From: Codonopsis lanceolata
Taxonomy: Eukaryota; Streptophyta; Magnoliopsida; Asterales; Campanulaceae
DNA: 64,000 nucleotides
Direction: 5' to 3'
Assembly: GCA_013146195.2 (NCBI GenBank)
Contig: CM028383.1
Span: 20,421,642 to 20,485,641 of the forward strand
This document shows positions 11,607 through 22,409 of this stretch, piece by piece. How positions within the stretch are numbered: the stretch's first letter is position 1; the number at the start of each line of letters is the position of its first letter. The notes beneath the pieces were generated by a model that saw only the letters and a program-made list of their open reading frames with translations, had not been told where the DNA came from and ran no database searches. A program made the translations under genes and the position numbers.

Positions 11607-11745
11607 ACTTAGAAAAAACAGCCTTACGGTACATTCTGTAAGAAGAATCTCTATGATCTGATCCAATATATGTTAATGGGTTTAACTGTGAGAGAGTTGA
11701 GTTTCGTCTTACAAATTATGATTCGTAAGATGGTCTCACGTGAAA
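11607..11745. repeat. Short interspersed repeat, family A (gtcttac/gtaagac ends)
   Basis: Shares ordered segments with 52034-52195: a ccttacg/tcttacg start, a cgtaag or tgtaag motif, then gatc-, gttagtgggttta- or gttaatgggttta-, and a gtaagatgg end. About 130-160 bp, with partly palindromic ends. Could be a MITE or a SINE fragment; no duplication identified. Confidence 0.5.
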
Positions 11746-11858
11746 CCTACTATAATATAATTAATGCTGACCTAAGAGCCTATAATGTATTTAGATAATG
11801 CGACTAAAATAACATTGTATCTAGTGAGACTTGAACACTCGACATCTCAGCTAAGACT

Positions 11859-12113
11859 TAGGGGTGACAATTTGTGTTATCGTGTCGTGTTCGTACCTCA
11901 TTATCGTGTTTTTATATTATCTATCTTATTTGATCATAAATATAACAATAAATATTAATTTGAATATATTAACAATTTTGTGACTTTCGTGTCGTGTTTC
12001 GTATTGTGTCGTGTCGTGCTGGGCTTATCGTATCATTTGTCTCTGTAATCGTGTTTTATAATCGTGTCGTGTTGGTTCGTGCTATCCTGTCGTGCTATGT
12101 ATTACCACCCCTA
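11859..12113. mobile_element. hAT-like MITE with cgtgtcgtg repeats
   Basis: Ends taggggtgacaat (11859) and attaccacccct (to 12113) are near-perfect inverted repeats. The 255-bp interior is dominated by cgtgtcgtgtt repeats. The 8-base flanks do not match, so the assignment rests on the termini only. It is the second hAT-like end pair in the window after 9858-10851. Confidence 0.55.
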
Positions 12114-13430
12114 AGAAAAATGAACAGCACCAGTTGAGTTGAGTTGAGTTAAAAGCTATTTGGTTATCAATGCTTATCTCTCACACAAATGATTACAAGC
12201 TCTACAATCAAAATTGAGGAGTAAATTTGTTCGACAAAGGAAGTTGTAATTAGACAATTACAATAGAAAGGTAGGCGTAATTGCTTTAACACCTTCCTTT
12301 AATTTTGTAAATTATTTAGCCCTCTTTTGCCAAATTCATGTATCTACAACTTTATCATATTGGTTGCCTAACCCTTGATCTTTGACGTTAGTTGACTAGT
12401 GTGAACTTATATTAGAGCACTATGAATATGTGTTAAACAACAAGCCGTGAAACTCTTACTACCGATCTGGGTCATAGGAAAAATGTCGTATACGATTGAG
12501 AATTTATCACGCGTTAAATGCACGAATATAAATACTTTTAATTAAATTATACTTAAATAAAATAAAGATTATTAATAAAACTAAAAAAAACATAATAAAG
12601 GGAATAAATTATATCAATATAATTGATATTATGAAAAAGCATGTTAATCCATTATTTTATGAATTGTTTAAATCATTTTCTCGTTCATAATTTTCTAGAA
12701 TTTAATAATTGATAATTTTTGTTATTAAAATTTAGAATCTTAATTAGTAGTATAAATAGTCATTCAGATGTATATTCCTCTCTATATAACCTATAGATTT
12801 ATTAAATATTTATAATTTGTGGTTGGTATCTATTACTATGATTTACTAATAAGTTATAATTAATTGTGATTATTTGCAAAAAATAAAGTTTGTTTTGATG
12901 GTTTTGATATTATAACTTCATACTCGATTAAAGAGATAAAAAAAATTTCAAATACAGACAAGTCAATTGAAAAGATTTCCATAGCATGTTTTTTATAATA
13001 AATTGTGGTTATATTTTATTTTATAATCGCTTATATTCATTATTCAATGAACAAGTTTTTTTATAGCACATTTGTTATTATTTCAAGGTTATTTACTCAT
13101 TTTAATTAATCAGTATAAATTAAGTATGCACATAAAAATATTTGTATTTACAGATTTTCAATGAGTGGTTACTCCTGTTAAATACTACTACATAGAAACT
13201 TGACATTTTCTACCACATGTGAATATTTGCATATTTTCAATAAATTTTGAGAGTTGTATAATCAACTAATCAGATTTGTATTCTCAATGCATGTTAGCTG
13301 CTATATAATAATACTCAAAGATGACTTTCTTTTTTTAGTAAATGCATTTTGGCGGGATTTTATTTTTTTATACTACCTAGGTTTTATATATACTAGTTTC
13401 ACACATATGCGTTAAACACACAAACATATA
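12114..13430. other. AT-rich intergenic stretch, nothing recognised
   Basis: Very AT-rich sequence. A short gttgagttgagttgagtt microsatellite lies at about 12133. No protein-like reading frame, no RNA gene and no transposon ends were recognised. Confidence 0.6.
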
Positions 13431-13688
13431 CTCCCTCCATCCCTGAATTATCGTCTTGGTGAACTTGTCGCATGATTTAAGAAAATACATTTGACTAGAT
13501 TATCAATATTAGCTTGATGCGTAGTTTACTTTAAATCTCATGTGTATGTGGCTCATAATTACAGTATGATGAAAAAATAAGGATAAAATGGTAAAAATGT
13601 TATCCTAAAAAAGAAAGTTTCAAACAAGACAACTATTTTGGGACGGACAAAAAATAAAAACATGACAATAATTTAGAAACGGAGGGAG
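13431..13688. mobile_element. Stowaway-like MITE (Tc1/mariner)
   Basis: Starts ctccctccatccctgaatta and ends in a tttagaaacggagggag inverted copy, flanked by TA on both sides (13429-13430 and 13689-13690). The 258-bp length and the ends are classic for plant Stowaway MITEs. Confidence 0.88.
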
Positions 13689-13893
13689 TATCTATTTTAA
13701 TTAAGTTATATTCATGTTAAACGAAGGTAAAAAAAAACAAAATTAGAAGAATAAATAAAAAGTAATATTTGAGTCAACGGCTTACATAGAAATTCATTCT
13801 TGTGTTAGCAAAATTTTAAATTTTTTAAAAATTCTTTGTTCAAATTTTGTAGTAATATTTTCGTGATTTAATGATGGACGCTAACTAAATAAT

Positions 13894-14192
13894 ACTCTCT
13901 CTCCATCCCGGATAAATATTCCTAATAGACAAAACATAATGATTAAGAAATTCAATTAATGATAAGTTGTAAAATATGTTGTGATAATAATACTCATTAC
14001 ATACACACTCTTTCTCACATTAATTATGTACTCATTACACTTATTCTCTCTAGAATGTTTAATAATATTATTATTAAATGAAGAGATATATTAAGAAGAG
14101 TTGTAGAAAATTTTTACACCAAAAGTCTTTAGGAACATTAGTTGGGACATCTTAAAATAGAAAGTAGGAATATTTATCTGGAACGGAGGGAG
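13894..14192. mobile_element. Stowaway-like MITE
   Basis: Left end ctctctctccatcccggata, right end tatctggaacggagggag, flanked by TA. The subterminal aaatattcct and aggaatattt are also inverted. Length 299 bp. Confidence 0.87.
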
Positions 14193-14917
14193 TAGACAAA
14201 TTTCTAGATTAAATATTTCTAAAAGGCGTAAAATTTGACTAAAATATCTTGCGTAAAATTCATCAATTATTTTATGGTGGGTACTTGTGATATTATCCAA
14301 AAAATATTTGATATAATTTTAACGAATCTGATGAAATGACCCAAAAAAATCAAATCTATAAAAAAAAATTCCATTTTTCTAGCTATTTCACTTATTTATA
14401 AATGGTGGATATTTGTTAGTATAATTTATCGGATATGATGAAATCACCCAAAAAATCAGATATAAAGTTTCCAATTTCTTTTTTCCATTTCCAGTTAGTT
14501 GTATTTGTTGCTTTTCATGTGTTTGAACACATAGTTTAAATTTGAAACTTAATGAAGTTAAACTTTGGAAAATGTGAATTAATGGAAATTTTTATGGAAA
14601 GACATAAGTGTATTGGATTTCATAATATTACTTACATGTGCATGTCTTTTTATATTCTAAGACACATTTAATATCTGTAGTGATTTAAATATATAATCAG
14701 ATTATTGGTGTATAGATGATTTTCTATTTTTGATAATTATTTTTGACAAAATTTAAATATTTTTAGATTACCTGTGGGTATATATATATATATATATATA
14801 TATAGATGACATCAATTGTTTTCTCTCTCATAGATTGGTTTAATAGATTTTGTGAAAACTATGCGAGGACCATGAAATTGAATCCCAACAAGATTTAACA
14901 TTGCGCTTAAGCTCACA
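14193..14917. other. AT-rich stretch, nothing recognised
   Basis: No gene-like frame. Two related phrases (ttgtgatattatccaaaaaa and a similar text about 120 bases on, with aaatcacccaaaaaatcaga) suggest an old local duplication. A short (TA)n lies at 14782-14805. Confidence 0.5.
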
Positions 14918-16900
14918 TCTATACATATATAAAAAGTGAGAAGTAAGATTTGAAAAATTCTCGTCAAAAGTGACTTTCCAAATTTAGAAATATTTCTAAT
15001 TTATATATAAGCCCCTTTTCATATTGGAAATTAAAAATATAAAATGTTATTATTATGGTTGATTGGATAAACGATTTCAAAACCTCTTCACATTCTTATT
15101 TAGTATATTAAGAAAAATATGCATAGTAGAAACATGAGAGATAACAAAACCAAGTTTTTTTTGTCAATTTCTTTGCATCAATATCCAGACTATAAAAAAT
15201 AAATATGGAATAAAACAACGATTTTGAAACTAAATCATATACACACACTTTGAAGTAAAACTAATTCACAGATAATCAATTAATAATAATATTAAGATCT
15301 GATAATTTTTTCTTTATTTCATCATAACCAAAGTTATTATTGTAAAAAATATATATAAATCGAGATAGGACTAATTTTTTGAGACAACTAGCTACATGTA
15401 AAAAAATGGAAACCCGATAATTTCTGATTTTTTTAGTTATTTATACATGTTAAAAAATTCAGATATAAAAAAGTGATGATGATGAAATTAATCAACATTC
15501 AGATCGAATTTGTTTATTAGTTGAACTAAATCACGAATTAAAATTAATAAACGAGTTTTGAAGTTAAACATAGTTTTTGAAATATTTTTGGAAACATGAA
15601 CATACCAACAAGTTTCCGATAAGTCGGTGGCCACAGCTTCCATTACCGGACTTTCTTTAGGTGGTAACCTTGAGGTTCACTATCGCTGTAAAAAATGCGT
15701 ATTTTTTTTTTCAATGTGTGGTGAAACTAGGGTTAAAGTGTTTTCTTTTTGTTTATATACATCAACTAAAACAACGTGGTTTTATGAGTGTTTATCGGGT
15801 TAGCGGTCCAAAAGTTATTCATATCACGGTTTAAATCAAATTTTCCGATGTCTATTCATCGATCGTTTGAATATTTGATTCATTTTCCTTGACCCATCTC
15901 CTAAATTTTATTTTCCTTGGTTATATACTATTTTAATTATTTTTTCCTTATGTCTGATTTTTAAATTGAACCATAATACTTGAATTATTTTGTAAAAATT
16001 ACCAATTTTGAAAAATATAGTTTTTAAGGTTTTATCACAAAACATGTTAGTATATCACAAACAATTTGCTCTTTGTCTGATATTATATGTGCTATCAATT
16101 TTTTTAACATTAATGTAACTTTTATTTATATATATTTATTTGTATATATTTTAATATCATTTTTTAATATGGAAAACATATAAGTAAATTTAAATTTTGT
16201 TGAGACTCCAGAATAGAGAATGAGAGAAAGTGAACCATAATTCCATTGTTTAGAATTGGAATTGTGGGCTTCAATGTAAATTTTATTGTTTATATCCATA
16301 AAAAATATTAGAATTTGAATTGAACTAAAATTCTTAATATTTTTATTCTATAAATTTAATTTTTTTTCTTCAAAGGTAAAACATTTTTAAACCTAAAGAC
16401 TATTGATTTTTATTATTTTTTTATTTTTGTTAATTTACTTATACGTTTAGATTTTTAATTGAACTCTACATAAGAGCCAAACAAAATAATCTTAATTTTA
16501 ATGTTACAAAATTATGATATTCAATTCTACACATCGAACTCATAATCTTTATGTTGCAATCATTTGTGTATTTTATTAGCACTAAAGTTTTAACTATTGT
16601 ATTGATATGAATATATGATTCGTGCATCGCACGAGTGCTTTGATTATAATTTTATGATTAACTTTAATTTTATTGTACAAAGTAAACTGTTTTGGTCAAG
16701 GACATGTCACTTCAATATCAATTTAAAGATATGTTTAAAAAGTTATTGTCTTTATTAACATAATTTTCTATAATTTGTTTATATGCATATTGAACTCGTG
16801 ATTTGTCATATAATTAATCGGTTATATGGTTATCATAAAAATTTTATATTGTTTTATTTATATCAAAATTGAACTATGTCTTACACGGTTGTGTCGTAGT
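14918..16900 (+). mobile_element. Helitron, upstream copy of a tandem pair
   Basis: Starts TCTATACATATATAAAA after an A, the usual Helitron 5' end. The first ~1.55 kb align with the copy at 16902-18470, including a conserved segment around 15612-15700. No Rep/helicase frame is present, so it is non-autonomous. The 3' end is uncertain: a small hairpin (acacggttgtgt) followed by gtagt just before the next copy could be a decayed CTRR-T end. A better hairpin (tcgtgcatcgcacga at 16619-16633) has no CTRR after it. Confidence 0.65.
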
Positions 16901-16901
16901 A

Positions 16902-18114
16902 TCTATACATATATAAAAGGAGAGGAGCAAGATTTGGAAAGTTCCTGCCAAAAGTGACTTTCCAAATTTAAAAACACTTCTAATTTATATATAAGCTCAT
17001 TTTTACATTGGAAATTGAAAATATAAAATGTTATTATTATGGTTGATTAGATAAATGATTCCAAAACATCTTCACATTCTTATTTAGTATATGAAGAAAA
17101 ATATGCATAGTAAAAACATGAGAGATAACAAAACCAAGTTTTTTTTTTCAATTTCTTTGCATCAATATCCAGGCTAGGAAAAATAAATATGGAATAAAAC
17201 AACGATTTTGAAACTAAATCATATACACACACTTTAAAGTAAAACTGATTCACAGACAATCAATTAATAATAATAATATCAAGATCTGACAATTTTTCTC
17301 TATTTCATCATAATCAAAGTTATTATGCTAAAAAAATCTATAAATCAAGATATGACCGATTTTTTGAGACAGCTAAGCTACATGTAAAAAAAAATAGAAA
17401 CCCGATAATTTCTGATTTTTTAGTTATTTTAGTTTATACATGTTAAAAAATTCAAATATAAAAAAGTGTTGATGATGAAATTAATTAACATTCAGATCAA
17501 ATTTGTTTGTTAGTTGAACTAAATCAAGAATTAAAATTAATAAACGAGTTTTGAAGTTAAACAGAGTTTTTGAAATATTTTTGAAAATATGAATATACCA
17601 AAAAGTTTCCGGTAAGTCGGTGGTCATAGCTTCCGTTGCCGGACTTTCTTTAGGTGGTAACCTTGAGGTTCATCATCGCTGCAAAAAATGCGTAATTTTT
17701 TTTTTTGCAATGTGTGGTGAAATTATGGTAAAAGTGTTTTTTTTTTCCCGTTCATATACATCAACTAAAACAACGTGGTTTTATGAGTGTTTACTAGGTT
17801 GCAGTTCAAAAGTTATCCATAGCACGGTTTAAACCAAATTTTTTGTTGTCTATCAATCGATCGTTTGAATTTTTGGTTCATTTTCCTTGACCCATCTTCT
17901 ACATTTTATTTTCCTTGTTTATATGCTATTTTAATTATTATTTCTTTATGTCTGATTTTTAAATTGAACCATAATACTTGAATTATTTTGTAAAAATTAC
18001 CAATTTTGAAAAGTATAGTTTTTAAGGTTTTATGACAAAACATGTTAGTATATCACAAACAATTTACCTTTTGTCTAATATTATATGCTCTATCAATTTT
18101 TTTAACGTTAATGT

Positions 18115-18189
<75 letters not shown>

Positions 18190-18789
18190 TTATTTATTTA
18201 TTTGTATATATTTTAATATCAATTTTTAATACGGAAAACAATAAGTGAATTTAAATTTTGTTGAGACTTCAGAGTAGATAATGAGAGAAAATGAACCTCA
18301 ATTCCATTGTTTAGAATTGGAATTGTGGGCTTCAATGTAAATTTTATTGTTTGTATCGAAAAAAATATATTAGAATTTGAATTGAACTGAAATTCTTACT
18401 ATTTTTATTCTAAAAACGGATTTTTTTTTTCTTCAAAGGTAAAACATTTTTAAACCTAAAGACTATTGATATTATTTTTAAATCATTTTCTAATATAAGA
18501 CTTCATTTGAAAATATGTTTTGCTTATCATAAGTTGTATGTAGCTTTCTCTAGAGTTACTATGTGATATTTATAGTTGTAATAATCGTACATGTTGAACG
18601 AAAATTATTGTATATAAAAAGTATTCCAAAATTTATATTATTTTTTTCAAATTTATATGATTTTCTGTATTTAATTTTACTGTTTATTTTGTTAACATTA
18701 AAAAAATTAATTATACATTATTCAACTTTAATTTAGTATATAATTTTATAGACATATATAATCCATACAAAGCATGAATGCATCACTAG
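16902..18789 (+). mobile_element. Helitron, downstream copy of a tandem pair
   Basis: Begins TCTATACATATATAAAAGG after an A (16901) and ends CTAG (18786-18789) before a T, the Helitron A|T target rule. A short stem (gcatgaatgc) lies just upstream of the CTAG. The first ~1.55 kb match the upstream copy with scattered substitutions; the final ~300 bp differ. It carries a (TA)n expansion absent from the other copy. No coding capacity. Confidence 0.78.
18117..18182. repeat. (TA)n microsatellite
   Basis: About 65 bases of TA inside the downstream Helitron copy, where the upstream copy has only a short AT-rich stretch. Confidence 0.95.
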
Positions 18790-18952
18790 TTTTACTTTAT
18801 AAATTTGAGGTTTAAATAATAAACATTCAAAATGAGGTTGTATATTATATGTCATTGTGTCGGCCTCTTTTTTTAACCCACAATGAGCCCTTATAAAGCC
18901 ACCGCCACAAAAGAGTATGCATAAACGTCACATTATTTTGTGCACATAGATA

Positions 18953-19189
18953 CTCACTCTGTTTCATCCAAATAGTCTATAATTTAAAAATCTAATTATT
19001 AAATAATATATAATTAGCATTCATTTTTTTTCATAATTACAAAAATGCTTGAGTATAATTCAATATATCAAATAAAGAGGGTAAAATTGAAATGTTATAT
19101 AAATAAGAAACATATTTTTTTTGAAAATAAACTTTTAAATAGAAATATCTCATAATAATATAATAAACTATTTACCTCTAACGAAAGAA
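18953..19189. mobile_element. Degenerate Stowaway-like MITE
   Basis: Left end ctcactctgtttcatccaaa resembles the inverse of tttacctctaacgaaagaat at the right end. TA flanks are plausible on both sides. A related text (tttcatccaaag ... cataattacaaaaatactt) occurs at 23232. Ends have decayed. Confidence 0.45.
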
Positions 19190-20212
19190 TATAACATTAC
19201 TCATATGAAAACATAAAAAAGTAATTTTTTTGTTTTGATGACTACCTCATTCATAAGTTCTAATATAGTAGTTATCGAGGTTCAAACAAGTACTCATTTG
19301 TTCTTAAATAATTGTTTTTTTAATGTTTTATCTGTTTTGAAAGAATAGCCCTTTTAAAAAAATTAGGAAAATAATTTTACCACTTACCACTTTACCCATT
19401 ATTTTTCTACTTAATTTAATTATGACCACATACATAAGGAATATTTTTTAAAAAAAACTACACTTTACACCGATGTTAATAGTATTAACTTTTACCAAGA
19501 TAAAAGGACTGAGGTTATGTACAAGTACAACCGAGTATCTAGTTTACTTCATTTGACATTCAACTCAGTAAAAATGAATATAAAAATTTATTTGATACAT
19601 ATAAACTACTCAAATAAAAAATTCATATAATAGCTTGACACAAATGTCAATAATCTTTTATACTCCACCATTTTTATCATCAATAAATTCAATTTTTCGA
19701 AAAATATATATTTGGTGTCTAAATAAATCAAGTTAAGCCTATTTATAGATAAGAATATATATTATTTTTAAAAAATTAAATTATAAAAAGACCGAAAATC
19801 AAAGAAAACAAAACAAAAACAAAAACAAAAACAAAAACAAAAACAAAAAGAAGACATGGCTCCACTTCCTTGTTTGGAGACTGGAGAGAGAGAGAGCCGG
19901 CAATTCCAAATTTTCGGATTTTTGGTATGTCAACCAGATACTTCACTTCTCATACTCATTGATGCCAATAAAATCAAATTAGAGACTTCATTGTTCTCTC
20001 TGATGATATGGGCTTTTTATTTTATTGTTAGAGCTAAAGGATGCAACTAGCTGGCCTACGATGAAACATTGAAACCTATGTTGTAGAGCTGGGCCAAGCC
20101 TCGTATGAGTTATACGGCTCTAGTTTACTTTTGTCAGTCATGTGGTCAATGATTTCGCCTCAAATCTTTTAAAGTTGGACTACTTGACAAGATTTTTATC
20201 GTTTATTTTTTT
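19190..20212. other. AT-rich stretch with a decayed repeat copy and (caaaaa)n
   Basis: No gene. About 19515-19920 is related to 56060-56420: both have ttatttgata-, a ccaccatttttatc- phrase, a ggtgtc(t/c)aaa phrase, tatttata, and a gagagagag run beside ggctccactt or ggcccactt. Near 19803-19850 is a (acaaaa)n run. The family is probably the GAGCATG Harbinger-like group described at 54423, here degraded. Confidence 0.45.
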
Positions 20213-20339
20213 GGAATAATTACAAGTCGGTACACTTTTTAAAACATGTTTTCAAATAAATCCAGCTATTTTTTAGACATATCTTTTAGATACAATTTTA
20301 GTACGAAAGTACATAACTACCCTAATTATTGTTATAACC

Positions 20340-20850
20340 TCCGATACGAAAACAGAATTCGGCAGTTCACCTCTTTTCTCTCTCCTCTCTCACCCATCTC
20401 CATCTCTTCCTCGGTTCCGGCCATCCTCTTCAATTGCTCTGGCCAAATCGCCCCCTCCTAACAGTACATCTCCGGCGAATCAACAGCTCACCGAACCTTT
20501 TGATAGGGAAAGATTTTGGTCGAAGAAGGAGGTGGATGCTCTTCTCTACGATGAGTCTCGGCCCTTTGTTCCTTTCGATTACGGGAAACAAGATTGACCT
20601 CCCATATGCGACATCGGAAGATGAGGTGCTTTCTGACTTGGGGTTTGGCCTCACAGCCGCAAGGAAAGGTAAATCTAGCGAGACTACGGTGTTCGTCCAC
20701 TTGAGGTTTTCATGTGCGGCATTGTCAGAAAGATGGGATATGGAGAAGGCTTTAGGTGGGTTTCTCAGTACATCAAGTAGGAAGGTTGAGATTTGGTTTA
20801 TTTGTTTCAGCGTGTTATTTCCTACTAGACTTGAGTTGTGGACATGATAT
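20340..20850 (+). pseudogene. Gene-like segment inside the MULE, family not recognised
   Basis: This part is much richer in GC than its surroundings and reads like a 5' leader (tctctcctctctcacccatc) followed by coding text. One frame contains FDRERFWSKKEVDALLYDES then RPFVPFDYGKQD before a stop near 20600. From there a second frame reads IDLPYATSEDEVLSDLGFGL. The switch implies a frameshift or an intron remnant. Capture of a host exon by the MULE is the simplest reading, but I do not recognise the donor protein. Confidence 0.5.
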
Positions 20851-21304
20851 CTGTTTGAATAGCAATGTTTTATATGGTTTCTCACTTGTTAGGGGTTTTG
20901 AGTGAAATGATAGAATGTTCCAACTTATAAATACATGATGTTATGGTTACGTAATGTAATGTGTGATTACGCACTTAAGTCCCAGGTATGAATGAGAAGA
21001 AAGTTGTTAATATATGTTTAAAGTGTTTAAATATGCTTAAACCCTAAAAAGCAATAAATTATCGAAATTACAAAAAAACTCAAAACTAATAAAAATCTTC
21101 AATGGCCCATAACCCTATCTAAATGACGTTTTTGGCCTTAAAATAGCTCATAATAAGCTTCGCTTTTCGGTTAATTTTGTCCGTCTTTCGAGAGCTTCGA
21201 TTTGATATGCGGCGGGCCCCATAACTCCACCCGAGTCAAAAGTTATGTCTTTTTCGCGCACCGATCTAAGCGGTCGAGATAATCTAGTCGAGGCTGCTGC
21301 ATCA

Positions 21305-22268
21305 CCAAGACTTGGCATCGAGTTTTTAAATTCATTTTGGTCCTCCAAAATCTTGTCATAGAGTTTACGGATTGATTTGGTCCTCCAATCTACATCCCGA
21401 TGCCAAGGCTTGGCATCGAGTTTAATTGATTTTACGTCAAATGCATCACGATGCGGCACTTGGCATCGAGTTTAGATTGATTTGGTCCTCCAAAATACTG
21501 TGAAATGCATCCTGATGCCAGGGCTTGGCATCAGAGTTTCTGGATTGATTTTTGTCCTCCAAAATACTGTCAAATGCATCGATGCCGGTCTTGGCATCGA
21601 GTTTCGGATTAATTTAGTCTGCTTATCTTGTCAAATGCATCCTGATGCCAAGGCTTGGCATCAGAGTTTCTGGATTGATTTTATGTCAAATGCATCCTGA
21701 TGCCAAGGCTTGGCATCAGAGTTTCTGGATTGATTTTATGTCAAATGCATCCTGATGCCAGCACTTGGCATCAGAGTTTCTGGATTGATTTGGTCCTCCA
21801 AAATACTGTGAAATGCATCCTGATGTCAGGGCTTGGCATCAGAGTTTCTGGATTAATTTGGTCATGCATAATACTATCAAATGCATCCTGATGCCAGGGC
21901 TTGGCATCAGAGTTTGAGTTGATTTTATGTCAAATTCAACCTGATGCCAGGGGTTGGCATCAGAGCTTCTGTATTGTTTTTGGTCATGCAAAATCCAGTC
22001 AAATGCATCCTGATGCCAGGGGTTGGCATCAGAGCTTCTGTATTGATTTTGGTCCTGCAAAATCCAGTCAAATTCAACCTGATGCCAGGGGTTGGCATCA
22101 GAGCTTCTGGATTGATTTTGGTCGTTCAAAATCCAGTCAAATTCAACCTGATGCCAGGGGTTGGCATCAGAGTTTCTGTATTGTTTTTGGTCATGCAAAA
22201 TCCAGTCAAATGCATCGATGCCGGGGTTGGCATCGAGATTCTATTGATTTTGGTCGTTCAAAATCTTA
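21305..22268. repeat. 69-bp minisatellite with palindromic core
   Basis: About 15 tandem units. The full unit is 69 bp, with shorter ~55-bp units lacking part of the tail near 21640-21770. Each unit has a core gatgccagg-ggttggcatc that can pair with itself into a short hairpin, followed by agagtttctg-gattgatttt and a gtcctccaaaat or gtcatgcaaaat tail. Because 69 is divisible by three, long open frames appear on both strands as 23-residue repeats. I regard them as products of the repeat, not genes. Some units keep gatgccg-ttggcatcgag, a variant core. Confidence 0.9.
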
Positions 22269-22409
22269 GGACAGGTTGTGTTTTCATTAATGGCATTTTT
22301 GTCATTTGGCAAGCAATTTGTAGTTATATGAAATGTCTAAAAAATTGATGGTCCTATATGAAAACATGTTTTCAAAATTGTACCCACTTGAAATTCTCCC
22401 TATTTTTTT

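Larger units (their letters stand above)
20213..22400. mobile_element. Mutator-like element (Pack-MULE-like) with minisatellite
   Basis: Flanked by identical 9-base duplications tattttttt (20204-20212 and 22401-22409). The left end (ggaataattacaag, then gtacactttttaaaacatgt, then ttttttagacat) and the inverted right end (gggagaatttcaag, then gtacaattttgaaaacatgt, then ttttttagacat) form an ~80-bp terminal inverted repeat. A 9-bp duplication with long inverted ends is diagnostic of MULEs. There is no transposase. Inside are a gene-like segment (about 20340-20850) and a 69-bp tandem repeat (about 21305-22268). Confidence 0.82.

Noticed and set aside
16619..16633. Strong hairpin tcgtgcatcgcacga as the 3' end of the first Helitron
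   Set aside because: No CTRR-T follows within the usual distance. It may be a decayed end of another Helitron, so I left the boundary open.
18032..18229. Tyr/Ile-repeat open frames here, at 25279-25500 and at 42199-42402
   Set aside because: They are translations of (TA)n microsatellites.
21305..22268. Array considered as a CRISPR array or as a repeat-protein gene
   Set aside because: Units are contiguous with no unique spacers, in a plant genome. Open frames on both strands follow from a 69-bp unit lacking stops, with no flanking start, signal or family similarity.
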